Positions 54,001-62,931 of a DNA stretch of 64,000 nt are shown here, piece after piece. A program made the translations under genes and the position numbers. A model generated the notes under the pieces. The model was not told the DNA's origin. It saw only the letters and a list, made by a program, of their open reading frames with translations, and did not search any database. The stretch is from the NCBI GenBank assembly GCA_013298145.1, contig JAAFJO010000002.1, positions 558,001 to 622,000 on the forward strand. The letters are read 5' to 3'. Position 1 is the stretch's first letter; every line of letters begins with the position of its first letter. Source of the DNA: Betaproteobacteria bacterium. GTDB lineage: Bacteria > Pseudomonadota > Gammaproteobacteria > Burkholderiales > Casimicrobiaceae.

Positions 54001-56198
54001 ACCGCGCGATCGCGACGATCACGGTTAACGACACGACAGCGGACATGACGTCTGCGATCACGGGCTTGCCACCGTCAATTGCACCAGGACAAACCGTCAG
54101 CGGTAACCTCGTGTGTACAAACAACGGTCCGGGTTCGGCTTCCAACCCAACTTGTACCGTGAGCACCACCACACCAGGTGCATCGGTTGTGATTTCTGGG
54201 AGCTGTACGCCAGCGCTGCCGCTAGCCGTGCCGTTGTCTGCGGTTGCGCCTAACAACACGATTAGCTGCCCGATCTCTGTGACCGCACCTCTGAACGCAG
54301 GCGCGTTGAGCGAAGTCACACCGACGTCCATCGCGCTTGTCGGCAGCACTAGCGCAACCAATGAAAACGCGCAGCAGCAGACAAACAACGCGTCTTCCGC
54401 GAGCGTGGTGATCATTGATGCGCTCAATGACACTGGTACGTTCGGCTCTCTCGCTGGTGGCTCGGTAAACGTTCTGATTAACGATCAAAACGGGACTGCC
54501 GCGCCGACAGTTGGCTCAGGCGGCACTAATACCATCGCTCAAATCAGCAGCACCGCGCCTGCAGGTGGTACGGCGCTCAGCCTGAATCCAGCGACGGGAA
54601 TCATGAACGTGCCGGCCGGGTCTACTCCAGGGGTGTACACCGTGGTTTACGACTTGTGCAGCGTGCCTGCAACGACGCCAGTCGCTACGTGCGATCGTGC
54701 GACGGTGACCATTACGGTGGACGACACTTCCGCGGATATGACTTCGCAAATCATTGGTTTGCCTGCGTCGATGGGGCCGGGCACTACGGTGAATGGCTCA
54801 GTGGTCTGTACAAATGCGGGGCCATTCACGGCGTCTAACCCAACGTGTACGGTTGCCACGGCAGTGCCTGGTGCGACGGCGGTGATCACGGGCGCATGTG
54901 TGGCGAGCTCGGGTAGCACCCTAACATCTCTCGCGCCGAACGGAACGATTACCTGCCCGATCGCCGTAACCGCGCCGGGTAATCCAGGTGCGCCGGGCGA
55001 TGTGGCTGCAACGAGTGTTGTGGTGACGAGCACGACGGGCGCGACGAACGAGCCGGCTCCGCTGCAAACTAACAACGGAGATAGCGAAACGGTTGCAATC
55101 GTGGATGCTGTCAATGAGACGGTCAACATCGGCGCCTCTGGCGGCGTGGTTAACTTGCTGCTTAACGACACAAATGGCGCCGCCGGCGCGACCGTAGGTA
55201 TGGCTGGAAACGTTACGATCGCGCAACTGCCTGGTGCAACCGCGCCAGCGTTTGGCACGCCACTCACGCTTGATCCAGCGACAGGCTTGGTAAATGTTCC
55301 AGCGAACGCTGTGCCAGGTGTGTACACCGTGCCGTATCAAATCTGCTCGACCAACCCGACGGCAGCGTGCGATACCGCGGTGGCCACCATCACCGTGTCT
55401 GCGGGTGCTGCTGATATGGGCGCAACCTTCCCGACGTCTGGTTCGGGCTCGCTCCCAATCTCGGTCGCGCCAGGTCAAACGTATAGTGGTTTACAGCTCG
55501 TCTGTACGAACCTTGGACCGAACCTTGCGCTCTCGCCATCATGCTCGGTGTCGGTGAGTGTTGGCACGGTTAGCGGACTCTCATGTTCGCCAAGTAACCC
55601 AGCTGTTCTCGGCGCGGGCAACGCAATCACCTGCACGTTCAGTTACACCGCGCCTGGCACGCTCGGCGGTAGCGACACGCCACCACAAACGGTTCAGTTC
55701 ACGGGCATCACCAATGCGCAGAACGACTCGGACCCACTAAACAACATTGTTCAGGGTGTTTCGCCGAGCGGGCAAATCACCATCGTGATTGACGCCATCA
55801 ATGACAGTGCAGTGCTTCCGTCCGCGATTGGTGGTGTCGTCACGCTGCTCCAAAACGATCAGCTGGGGACCACAACCAGCCCAAGCGTCAGCGCCACGGG
55901 CGTAACCGCACCGGTGATTGTTCCTGGCGTTAATACGACGCTACCTGGGGCTTCGATCAACCCGAGCAACCAGTTGGTTGTTCCTCCAGGCACGCCGTCG
56001 GGCGTCTACACGGTGGAATACCGAATCTGTGCACAAGCCGCACCAACGGTCTGCGATACGGCCATTGTGACGATCACGATACCTGCAATTCAAAGTGTTG
56101 ATCCGCAACCGGTACCAACACTCGACCTGAAGTTCCTGCTCGCATTGCTGATGCTTGTGGGGTGGATGGGCATGAAAACGCAGCGTCGCCGTAAATAA
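51093..56198 (+). CDS. Giant exported DUF11-repeat protein with IPTL-CTERM-like tail
   Basis: 1701 residues. Signal peptide SAGIAAIALAFVLSPGAARAQ. A 150-residue head domain follows, then a DUF11 unit (TNFTYTLRVSNNGSGPSLPN). About six longer units follow, each about 200 residues and pairing a DUF11-like part (ADMSVSITGLPTSAGPGS) with a cadherin-like part (DALNDAGSVGSVAGGLVAIL ... GTYTVEYEIC). The C-terminus is VPTLDLKFLLALLMLVGWMG, then MKTQRRRK: a P-T-L motif, one membrane helix and a basic tail, as in IPTL-CTERM exosortase substrates. The W-G after the motif is missing. A terminator follows. It likely remains at the cell surface, with its neighbour released or bound to it. Confidence 0.88.
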   Translation: MLTIKNFTFNITESCCSLLARSAGIAAIALAFVLSPGAARAQSADPALSTAAFFPIRTVIGTTSELRFTFSNSGSTAIPVGSVELAICPAFNFYTSAGAPVGAFASAFTWTAPGPGDDDCWRGINNVSIAPFGGGQIRLTYNANALTSGPEITNINVQIISSFLSFQNTTGNDNLQPELEITELPELVVAKTASVAVAGAGTNFTYTLRVSNNGSGPSLPNTVVTDTLPAGITVTGVTPGTGWVCTPAAPIVGPATLSCNRAAGVNAGIANQLVATLSVTKSAGGDVTNTATVTSGDPVCVSPLPARCTSSVVVTEPPTNADMSVSITGLPTSAGPGSVLTGTLTCTNAAGGAAATTPTCAAAAGTPAGATVVVGVCTPALPVASLAAGGTISCPLTVTMPGTAGGGDTTQTSVGVNGTTGAANDNNTANNATSAAINVIDALADSGSTPFGTATTVNVLGNDTNGGVGATTANVTITQTVAPTAGSTFDPVTGNFTVPSTAVPGTYTVSYQICANPAVTPAACDTATATIVVGPAADMSVSITGLPTSAGPGSVLTGTLTCTNAAGGAAATTPTCAAAAGTPAGATVVVGVCTPALPVASLAAGGTISCPLTVTMPGTAGGGDTTQTSVGVNGTTGAANDNNTANNSTTGSVAIIDALNDAGSVGSVAGGLVAILANDQFGATVGPTVGANGIKPPTIVVGPNTTLLTATIDAATNQIRVPAGTPPGTYTVEYEICSDPDTTPLACDRAIASVTVANTTVDVVSAVTAPALIGPGQSAIGEVVCTNNGAIAATAVFCTATTVTPGAIVSVGVCTPSAGSTAASLLPGGTLTCALSVTAPGVRGGADEPATILVIDGNTTATNESPGSTNNNTSTGTLAIVDAINDAATVGSVAGGTVIILANDRLGSAVSAPVIGMGGILAPTIVAGANTTLPGATIVAGAINVPAGTAPGSYTVEYEICSQSVSAACDRAIATITVNDTTADMTSAITGLPPSIAPGQTVSGNLVCTNNGPGSASNPTCTVSTTTPGASVVISGSCTPALPLAVPLSAVAPNNTISCPISVTAPLNAGALSEVTPTSIALVGSTSATNENAQQQTNNASSASVVIIDALNDTGTFGSLAGGSVNVLINDQNGTAAPTVGSGGTNTIAQISSTAPAGGTALSLNPATGIMNVPAGSTPGVYTVVYDLCSVPATTPVATCDRATVTITVDDTSADMTSQIIGLPASMGPGTTVNGSVVCTNAGPFTASNPTCTVATAVPGATAVITGACVASSGSTLTSLAPNGTITCPIAVTAPGNPGAPGDVAATSVVVTSTTGATNEPAPLQTNNGDSETVAIVDAVNETVNIGASGGVVNLLLNDTNGAAGATVGMAGNVTIAQLPGATAPAFGTPLTLDPATGLVNVPANAVPGVYTVPYQICSTNPTAACDTAVATITVSAGAADMGATFPTSGSGSLPISVAPGQTYSGLQLVCTNLGPNLALSPSCSVSVSVGTVSGLSCSPSNPAVLGAGNAITCTFSYTAPGTLGGSDTPPQTVQFTGITNAQNDSDPLNNIVQGVSPSGQITIVIDAINDSAVLPSAIGGVVTLLQNDQLGTTTSPSVSATGVTAPVIVPGVNTTLPGASINPSNQLVVPPGTPSGVYTVEYRICAQAAPTVCDTAIVTITIPAIQSVDPQPVPTLDLKFLLALLMLVGWMGMKTQRRRK
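52053..53033 (+). repeat. 333-base perfect direct repeat inside second DUF11 gene
   Basis: 52053-52385 and 52701-53033 are identical (period 648 bases, 216 codons). The 315 bases between them, and the repeats, share the same ACG/GCG/GTG-rich style that sets them apart from the rest of the gene. Confidence 0.95.
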
Positions 56199-56216
56199 GC
56201 AACGCAACTCGTGATG

Positions 56217-56243
56217 AAAAGACCGGCCAAGTGCCGGTCTTTT
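56217..56243 (+). terminator. Terminator after the DUF11 operon
   Basis: AAAAGACCGGC-CAAGT-GCCGGTCTTTT, an 11-base stem followed by T residues, 18 bases after the stop codon at 56198. Confidence 0.9.
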
Positions 56244-56417
56244 CCTTGTGACCTCGTAGTTCGTCTTCGTGCGGGATGACCATCATCCGCCGAAATTCAG
56301 CCAAGGGCGCACGCGTGGAAACCAAGCTTGCTGGCGCAAACTGCGGTCAGCCGTAGCTTGCGTCGCGAAGGCAGGGCTGTGTTTCCCTAAAATCGCAGGA
56401 ACGATTACGGATCCAGC

Positions 56418-57543
56418 ATGCAAGAACTCATTTCAGAACTCAAGTCTTCGATTTCCATCGCCTCCGCGAAGGTTGCAGAACTTCGGGGGTTACTTTGACT
56501 ATGACCGCAGAAAGCGACGCGTAGAGGAGGTCAACGCCGAGCTGGAAGACCCGAACGTCTGGAACAAGCCGGATCGTGCACGCGAGCTGGGGCGCGAAAA
56601 ACGTGAGCTTGATGGCGTCGTCGCCGCCATTGATTCGCTAGAAGCAGACACTGGTGGTGCGGCTGAATTGCTGGAGATGGCTGCGAGCGAAGCGGATGAA
56701 GCAACGCTAAACAGCATTAAAGCGGATATTTCCCGCGCGTCGGCGCTGATTGCTGACCTCGAATTCAAGAGAATGTTTTCTGGCGAAGCGGATGCTTCGA
56801 ATTGTTTTATTGATATCAACGCTGGCTCCGGCGGCACTGAGGCGCAAGACTGGGCTCAGATGCTGTTCCGGATGTATAGCCGCTATGGCGAACGCCGCGG
56901 CTTTGCCGTGGAGGTGCAGGACTACACCGACGGCGATGTTGCTGGAATAAAGTCTGCGTCCCTTAAGATTTCTGGGGATTATGCATACGGCTACTTGCGT
57001 ACTGAAACAGGTGTACACCGTTTGGTGCGGAAGAGCCCATTCGATTCGAATGCGAAACGTCACACATCGTTTGCATCTGTATTCGTCTATCCAGAAGTGG
57101 ATGATTCGATCGAGATCGACATTAACCCTGCAGACGTGCGCACTGACACGTTTCGCGCCAGCGGCGCAGGCGGCCAGCACATCAATAAAACCGATTCAGC
57201 GGTGCGTTTGACGCACATTCCGACTGGAATCGTGGTGCAGTGCCAAGACGGTCGCTCACAACACAGCAATCGCGACGTGGCTTGGAAGCGGCTTCGGGCT
57301 CGTCTTTACGATTTCGAGCTCCGAAAGCGGCAAGAAGCACAGCAAAAACTAGAAGATACGAAGACAGACATTGGCTGGGGCCACCAAATCCGAAGCTATG
57401 TGCTCGACCAATCTCGGATCAAGGATTTGCGAACCAGTCACGAAACCGGAAATACTCAGGCCGTACTCGATGGTGATCTCGATGCCTTTATCGAAGCATC
57501 GCTGAAAGCCGGTGCCAGTTTGGGAACGGGAGAGGCCGCGTAG
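56418..57543 (+). CDS. prfB: Peptide chain release factor 2 (programmed +1 frameshift)
   Basis: Translated as 56418-56495 joined to 56497-57543, about 374 residues. The first frame reads [20 protein letters not shown] and meets TGA after 26 codons at CTT TGA C. Skipping T56496 continues as [15 protein letters not shown]. Functional motifs are the anticodon-like SPF ([17 protein letters not shown]) and GGQ ([17 protein letters not shown]). RF2 releases peptides at UGA and UAA, so the in-frame UGA gives autoregulation: low RF2 allows shifting and raises RF2. The usual downstream lysS is absent. An uninterrupted frame upstream to 56269 is only the shifted frame and not the real start. Confidence 0.96.
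56484..56499 (+). promoter_or_regulatory. prfB frameshift site
   Basis: CGGGGGTTACTTTGAC contains the internal Shine-Dalgarno-like GGGGG at the usual short distance from the slippery CTT followed by TGA C. This is nearly the textbook sequence. Confidence 0.95.
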
Positions 57544-57770
57544 CGCCGCCGCTGCGGTGCTTGCTCAGCATTCGCGCCTGTCCCGCTGCGAATGCATCAA
57601 AGCATTCACACGCGGCGTCTGCCCGAGCGGAGCCTCAAATTGCGAAGCCGCTCACGCCAGCCCATCCTGTTCGGCCGCAGCGGCACTTTCGCGACACCAA
57701 TCGTCCGAGAAAGCAATGCGCTCGGTGAACTCACGTGACTGTGATGGGCGCGCGCTTCTAAACTCAACTT

Positions 57771-58370
57771 ATGCCTGCAATTCTTCAGCCCCGACTTCTT
57801 CAGCTTCCCACCAAAATTCTCGGCAAGCAGTGCGTTCTACGCCCTTACCGATCAGGCGACGGGCGTGCGAAATTTGAGGCGGTCAACGAAGACCTTGCCG
57901 AGCTCTCGTACTGGATGCCTTGGCCGGAGCGCCACCGAAGCGTTGAAGACTCTGAAAACTACGCACGCGAGATGGCCGGGAAATGGATTACGCGTGATGC
58001 CTTGATTCTGGGTGTGTTTTCGCTCGATGAAAAAACACTCTTAGGCGGCTGCGGATTCCATGGATTTGATTGGACCGTCCCATCGCTCGAAATCGGCTGG
58101 TATCTTCGAAAAAGCGCGCGCGGTCAGGGCATCGCAACTGAAGCAGTTTCTCTGTGCTGCACCCTCGCGTTTGACCATATGAAAGTTAATCGCGTCTGGG
58201 GTAGCTGCGACGCCCTCAATACGCGTAGCGCCAAGCTCTTCGAGCGCATCGGCTTTGCGCGCGAGGCGCACCTTCGGGGCGAACGCCGCGACCATCGCGG
58301 TAATGTGCGCGACTCGTTTGTCTACGGCATGCTGGCGCGCGATTGGGCGAGCCAGCGCGACGCGACATGA
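57771..58370 (+). CDS. RimJ/RimL-type GNAT acetyltransferase
   Basis: 199 residues. The family pattern is complete: CVLRPYRSGDGRAKFEAVNE, then YWMPWPERHRSVEDSENYAR, the acetyl-CoA loop YLRKSARGQGIATEAVSL and GSCDALNTRSAKLFERIGF. These enzymes acetylate N-termini of ribosomal proteins or small amines; the substrate is unknown. It begins about 230 bases after prfB, a gap with no other gene, and its stop overlaps the next start (ATGA). Confidence 0.92.
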   Translation: MPAILQPRLLQLPTKILGKQCVLRPYRSGDGRAKFEAVNEDLAELSYWMPWPERHRSVEDSENYAREMAGKWITRDALILGVFSLDEKTLLGGCGFHGFDWTVPSLEIGWYLRKSARGQGIATEAVSLCCTLAFDHMKVNRVWGSCDALNTRSAKLFERIGFAREAHLRGERRDHRGNVRDSFVYGMLARDWASQRDAT

Positions 58371-59299
58371 GCGAAATTCAGGCGCCACCCGTCGCGCCAG
58401 CGAACCTAGCGGCCCCAAGCGTTAGAGACAAAAGCGAACCAGGGTGTCGCAACTGTGGATACGACTTAAGCTCGCTGCCTAACGCGAAGTTCTGCCCTGC
58501 CTGCGGGCAAGAAACGAGCCGAGCGCCGCCAACGTTTAACGAATTCGTTCATCACTTTTTCGGCAACTACATCGCCGTCAAAGGCTCGTTCATTCAGACG
58601 CTTTGGCGACTCATTTCGCGACCCGGTGCGCTAACCAAAGACTACCTCGAAGGCCGAAAACGCGCCTACATACTTCCGCTGCGTTTGTACCTCACGGTCA
58701 GCGTGATCTCGTTTCTTGTATTCGGCATCCTAGCAGGACAAAGCATGCAAGGCTTGGTCAACAACGAGGCGAAAGCGAACCCTACCGCATTCGAAAAAGG
58801 AAATGTGATCTCGTTTGGCGATAACAACAACATCACCTTTGAGAAGGGCAAAATTCAGTGCAACAACGTGCCCGAATGGATTTGCGCTCGCGCGAAGCAG
58901 AAGTTTGGCTCAGCAGAAGCCCTCAAGCATTTGATCGAAACTCTGCCCGAGCGGATGGTTCGGTATTGGGCCTATGCGATGTTTGTGCTGGTGCCGCTCT
59001 TCGCGCTGTTTCTCAAGCTCGTCTATGTGCGCCGAAGAATGACATACGGCTCTCACATCGTCTTCGCCCTCCACTTGCACACCTTCTGGTTGCTCGCGAT
59101 ACTCGCCTCGCTCGCACACCAAACGCTTCTCGCGATTGTCTCGTTTGCGATCCCTGTGTACGCGACCGTCGCGATGCGCCGGGTGTATGGCGGCGGCTGG
59201 ATCAAAACGATCATCAAAGCGCTTCTCGTATCGTTTCTGTACGTTTTTGCTGCGATCATCGCCGTTGGGTTTGTAGCGATCCTTGCACTGCTTGTGTGA
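58367..59299 (+). CDS. DUF3667 membrane protein with zinc ribbon
   Basis: 310 residues from the ATG at 58367, which overlaps the preceding stop. A frame opening at 58343 is less likely. A zinc ribbon near residue 35 (CRNCGYDLSS ... FCPACGQE) is followed by FVHHFFGNYIAVKGSFIQTL and RPGALTKDYLEGRKRAYILP. Then come about five membrane segments (LYLTVSVISFLVFGILAGQ, YAMFVLVPLFALFLKLVYVR, and three near the C-terminus). DUF3667 proteins have no known function. A hairpin follows at 59321. Confidence 0.85.
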   Translation: MSEIQAPPVAPANLAAPSVRDKSEPGCRNCGYDLSSLPNAKFCPACGQETSRAPPTFNEFVHHFFGNYIAVKGSFIQTLWRLISRPGALTKDYLEGRKRAYILPLRLYLTVSVISFLVFGILAGQSMQGLVNNEAKANPTAFEKGNVISFGDNNNITFEKGKIQCNNVPEWICARAKQKFGSAEALKHLIETLPERMVRYWAYAMFVLVPLFALFLKLVYVRRRMTYGSHIVFALHLHTFWLLAILASLAHQTLLAIVSFAIPVYATVAMRRVYGGGWIKTIIKALLVSFLYVFAAIIAVGFVAILALLV

Positions 59300-59320
59300 C
59301 GCGCTAGTGAACATAAAATT

Positions 59321-59338
59321 TGCTGATTGAGATCAGCA
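59321..59338 (+). terminator. Probable terminator after DUF3667 gene
   Basis: TGCTGAT-TGAG-ATCAGCA, a 7-base perfect stem followed by TTTATT. The T run is short. GGGGCTAGCG just after (59345-59354) is the reverse complement of the 10-mer next to the inverted repeat at 18072. Confidence 0.5.
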
Positions 59339-59472
59339 TTTATTGGGGCTAGCGTCAATTTATTTTTATTTTTGCGTTTTAAATTTATTGCAAGCTCGCC
59401 GAAATAAAACTGAGCTTTCTGAAGAAAAGCCGTTGATCTCTAGCGCCTTTTTTAAGCGTCTAGAATTGCGTC

Positions 59473-60726
59473 ATGCAACTCCGTTCCTCCGCTCTCTCCG
59501 CGCTCGCCTTCGCAATTCAATCGACCGCAAAATTCGACTACCCTGCTGATCGCACGCTTACCTACGTTTTGCGCGAAAAGCGAGTCGGTTCGCTTGATCG
59601 GCCGCTCGTGGCAGAGGGCTTTTATGCGTGGTTGCGTCATCGGCTCACGGTTGAAGCTATCGCGTTTGACGGCGCCAAACCCAAAGACGAATTCACCGCG
59701 CTCGCGCTTGCGGCGCTGGCTCGGCAGTTTCGTCGTCGGGTTACCGTCCCTACCGGCGAAACGGATCGCTACACCAAGTTTCTGAAGACTGAGGAAACCA
59801 TTGGCGCGCATCCAAAACGTGAACTTCCCGCATGGCTCTGGGATCGCCTTGGTGTGCAGTATGGCAACGATGAGCGCATCGCGCTCGCGGAGGAACTCTT
59901 GAAGCCTGCGTCGTTTGATCTGCGGGTGAATACGCTCAAGGCAAAGCGAGACGACGTACTGCGACGTTTGGTGAAAGAGGGCTTTGATGGCGCTCGTGCG
60001 ACGCCGCTGTCCGATATCGGCATTCGATTGCAAAAGCTTGAACTGGGGCGCGTTGATATTTCGCGGCACGAGCTTTTCGAAAATGGCGTGATCGAAGTGC
60101 AAGATGAAGGCTCGCAATTGCTCGCGAAACTCGTGGGCGCAAAGCGCGGTGAATTCGTGGTCGATTTCTGCGCGGGTGCGGGTGGAAAAACGCTAGCGCT
60201 CGCAGCGATGATGGCGAGCACGGGCCGCCTCTACGCGCTTGATAATAACGAACGCAGGCTCGATAACTTGGGGCCGCGCCTCGCGCGCTCTGGCGCGAGT
60301 AACGTTCAGACGATGCGGATCGAAAACGAACATGATTCGAAGCTCGCGAAGTTCGCTGGCAAAGTGGATCGTGTGCTCGTTGACGCCCCGTGTTCGGGCT
60401 TGGGCACGCTCAAGCGAAACCCCGATCTCAAATGGCGTCAGTCTCCCGCGAGCGTCAAAGAATTGGTCGAGATTCAAAAGAGCATTCTCAATGAAGCCGC
60501 GAAACTCGTCCGCTCTGGGGGACGGTTGATTTACGCCACGTGCAGCTTGCTCTCCGAGGAAAATGAAAAAGTCGCAGAGCACTTCATTGCGAACAATGAA
60601 GGCTGGTCGATCGTGCCCGTTTCGCTTCGCGATGAAGCGCTGAATCCAGAGAAACCGTTTGCGCAGTTGCTACCGCATCGCGATGGGTGTGATGGATTTT
60701 TTGCGGCGGTGTTTGAGCGGGGATGA
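59473..60726 (+). CDS. RsmB/NOP-family RNA cytosine-C5 methyltransferase
   Basis: 417 residues. SAM site VVDFCAGAGGKTLALAAMMA. The catalytic cysteines are both present: motif IV VDAPCSGLGTLKRNPDLKWR and motif VI YATCSLLSEENEKV. The N-terminal 200 residues do not show an obvious NusB domain, so this may be a different member from canonical RsmB. It methylates C5 of a cytosine in rRNA or tRNA. Its stop overlaps the start of a GNAT gene by four bases. Confidence 0.92.
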   Translation: MQLRSSALSALAFAIQSTAKFDYPADRTLTYVLREKRVGSLDRPLVAEGFYAWLRHRLTVEAIAFDGAKPKDEFTALALAALARQFRRRVTVPTGETDRYTKFLKTEETIGAHPKRELPAWLWDRLGVQYGNDERIALAEELLKPASFDLRVNTLKAKRDDVLRRLVKEGFDGARATPLSDIGIRLQKLELGRVDISRHELFENGVIEVQDEGSQLLAKLVGAKRGEFVVDFCAGAGGKTLALAAMMASTGRLYALDNNERRLDNLGPRLARSGASNVQTMRIENEHDSKLAKFAGKVDRVLVDAPCSGLGTLKRNPDLKWRQSPASVKELVEIQKSILNEAAKLVRSGGRLIYATCSLLSEENEKVAEHFIANNEGWSIVPVSLRDEALNPEKPFAQLLPHRDGCDGFFAAVFERG

Positions 60727-61178
60727 GCGCACACCGGCCAACAACAAGATACGACTTTTCGATTCAGGACGAGATTGGAGAGCCTACTGCTGCAGCGCTC
60801 GTTGCGCCGCTCGCGGCCTTCAATCGAAGCAAGGCCGGACCCAGCCACAGCTGCGGGCTCTTCATCATCCTTCGTGATTCGCGGGGTGACGTAGTGGGCG
60901 GCTTGTCGGGCGAAACTAGCCGAGGCTGGCTTTTCATCGATTACCTTGTTGTTCCTGAGGAAGACCGCGGGCAAGGTATAGGTCGCCAAGTGGTTGCGAT
61001 GGCGGAAAGCGAGGCGATCAGCCGCGGGTGTATCGGCTCGTGGCTCAACACGTTCGAATTCCAAGCGCGCGGGTTCTACGAAAAGCTCGGTTACGAATGC
61101 TTCGGTCAAATCGACGATCATCCGCCCGGCTACTCGCGATTCTTTATGAAAAAGAAGTTTGCGATCACATCTGCTTGA
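60723..61178 (+). CDS. GNAT-family N-acetyltransferase
   Basis: 151 residues. Acetyl-CoA motif LVVPEEDRGQGIGRQVVAMA and C-terminal TFEFQARGFYEKLGYECFGQ. The HPPGYSRFFMKKKF ending is common in a subfamily of small GNATs. The substrate is unknown. Translational coupling with the methyltransferase is likely (ATGA overlap). The 3' end overlaps the end of the convergent LytTR gene by 14 bases. Confidence 0.9.
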   Translation: MSAHRPTTRYDFSIQDEIGEPTAAALVAPLAAFNRSKAGPSHSCGLFIILRDSRGDVVGGLSGETSRGWLFIDYLVVPEEDRGQGIGRQVVAMAESEAISRGCIGSWLNTFEFQARGFYEKLGYECFGQIDDHPPGYSRFFMKKKFAITSA

Positions 61179-61938
61179 AAAGGTGCGAATAAGCCCGCGA
61201 CACCGCAACCGGCTTATCCCATCCGCGCAAGTTGAGCGTTACGCGTCCATCACCATCGCGTTTGCTTGACGTGACGTAGTTCACGTTCACGACGGTGCCG
61301 CGATGCACTTGCCAGAATCGCTCTGGATCAAGCGATTCAAGTAGCTCAGAGAGCGCCATGCGGATCACGTGCTCGCCGCTCGCAGTATTCACAATCGTGT
61401 ACTTGTCGTCGCTGTGAAAGAAGAGCACTTCGTCGACCGCAATTTGATACGTGGTGTCACCGCGGCTTGCGCGAATCCAGCGTAGCGGTGATCGCTTCTC
61501 CTCGGGCGCGCTATTCGCCGTTGCTCGTGATTGCGAAAGCAAACTGAGTAGCGCGGCGATCTCAGGTGGACTCTCTTTTGCGGCGAGCGCATTTTTCACG
61601 CGCGTAATCGTTTGTGCCAGGCGCGCTTCGTTCACCGGTTTCATCACGTAATCGATAGCCTCACGCTCGAAGGCTTGCACCGCGTATTCGTCGTATGCAG
61701 TAACGAACACAACGCGGGTGCTGGTCTCGATCCCTTGCGCTACCTCGATACCAGTTTGACCCGGCATCTTGATGTCGAGAAAGGCGATATCGGGCGTGTA
61801 TTCAGCGATTAATCTCGCGGCTTCGGCGCCGTTTTTCGCCTCCGTGAGAATCTCAAGATCTGGCCACAATTTGTTTAAGAGTTCGCGCAAGCGTTCGCGA
61901 AGGAGGGGTTCGTCGTCAGCGATGAGAGCAGTGGGCAT
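61165..61938 (-). CDS. LytTR-type response regulator
   Basis: 257 residues. Receiver domain with DDE at 8-10, phospho-acceptor Asp55 (IAFLDIKMPGQTGIEVAQ) and VTAYDEYAVQAFEREAIDYV. The C-terminal LytTR DNA-binding domain has DEVLFFHSDDKYTIVNT, RFWQVHRGTVVNVNYV and VSRAYSHLFKQM. It should be phosphorylated by the LytS-type kinase encoded just upstream (75-base gap) and binds direct repeats at its targets. It belongs to an operon that also encodes two extra 2TM proteins. Confidence 0.94.
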   Translation of the reverse strand: MPTALIADDEPLLRERLRELLNKLWPDLEILTEAKNGAEAARLIAEYTPDIAFLDIKMPGQTGIEVAQGIETSTRVVFVTAYDEYAVQAFEREAIDYVMKPVNEARLAQTITRVKNALAAKESPPEIAALLSLLSQSRATANSAPEEKRSPLRWIRASRGDTTYQIAVDEVLFFHSDDKYTIVNTASGEHVIRMALSELLESLDPERFWQVHRGTVVNVNYVTSSKRDGDGRVTLNLRGWDKPVAVSRAYSHLFKQM

Positions 61939-62013
61939 GATGGCGGCGGATTGAAGGAGTGAATTTGTGGAGCTAGGTAGTGAGCAGTGCGCAGTGAAAA
62001 GCGGTGTCTGCAG

Positions 62014-62931
62014 CTATCGCTTTGCTGGGATGGTGATTGACACGCTTGTACCTGGACTGGCATCCGTGATTTCCATGGATGCCGCGCCGTCGTAGAGCAC
62101 TTTCAGCCGTTCGCGCAAATTGGTGAGTCCTACACCGGTGCCTGCGCTGTCTGCGTTCGCGCCAAAGCCAAGCCCGTTGTCCGCGATTACAAATTGGATT
62201 TGCGAACCGCCGCCCAAACCTCGCGCGTGGATCGAGATGTGGCCGCCGTCCTCTTTCGGCTCAAGGCCGTGTTTGATGGCGTTCTCAACCACGGGCTGCA
62301 GCAACATTGGCGGTAGCGCATGGCGATCTAGCGAAGCGTCGATATCAATTGCGAAGGTGAGTCGCTCCGCCATGCGAATCTTGATGAGTTCGAGGTAGTG
62401 GCGTACGAGATCAATTTCTTGCTTTACCGTACCCTCTTGTGAACGTGATGCTGTCAGGGATTGCCGCAAGTAGGCAATGAAGTTATCCATCATCAAATTG
62501 GCGCGATCAGGTGATTTTGCGATCAGACTCTGAATGTTGGCGAGTGTGTTGAACAGAAAATGAGGCTCGATCTGCGCTTGTAGCATCCGCATCTGGGCTT
62601 GTACGAGCTGCTTTTCGCTCGAAACGACTTTCAGCTGTTCGTTGGCCATCAGTTCCGCTATTTTTTTCTCTTCCCATGCGGTGCCGAAAAACGTGCCGTC
62701 GGCGAACACGGTGAGCCCGTGAATCGTGAGCCCCAAGCCCCAACCGACTGTTGCCCACTGCGCCCACCATGGGCCTGGCGAAAAAATGTTGATTAGCCAA
62801 AGGACAGGGATCACCACGCAATACGCCACGACGTTCATGTAGAACTCGCGAATTTCCTTCGCTTTCTTGCGCGCACGGCGCAGCGCGACGTCGTAGCTCG
62901 TGAGTGGAGTAGAGGAGGTGGCGGCGTTCAT
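62014..62931 (-). CDS. LytS-type sensor histidine kinase with 2TM domain
   Basis: 305 residues. Residues about 10-95 form a 2TM domain (REFYMNVVAYCVVIPVLWLI, then WATVGWGLGLTIHGLTVFAD, ending WEEKKIAELM). The His_kinase domain has phospho-acceptor His124 in LQAQIEPHFLFNTLANIQSL. The HATPase part has VIADNGLGFG and GTGVGLTNLRERL. There is no periplasmic sensor region, so the signal must be sensed in or at the membrane, or through the two 2TM partners. Its start overlaps the stop of the 2TM gene upstream (ATGA). Confidence 0.93.
   Translation of the reverse strand: MNAATSSTPLTSYDVALRRARKKAKEIREFYMNVVAYCVVIPVLWLINIFSPGPWWAQWATVGWGLGLTIHGLTVFADGTFFGTAWEEKKIAELMANEQLKVVSSEKQLVQAQMRMLQAQIEPHFLFNTLANIQSLIAKSPDRANLMMDNFIAYLRQSLTASRSQEGTVKQEIDLVRHYLELIKIRMAERLTFAIDIDASLDRHALPPMLLQPVVENAIKHGLEPKEDGGHISIHARGLGGGSQIQFVIADNGLGFGANADSAGTGVGLTNLRERLKVLYDGAASMEITDASPGTSVSITIPAKR

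Noticed and set aside
56269..56498. Upstream extension of prfB in one uninterrupted frame
   Set aside because: The real N-terminus lies in the other frame from 56418, with the conserved CTT TGA C shift site. The extension is not RF2-like. For the same reason prfB is not a frameshifted pseudogene.
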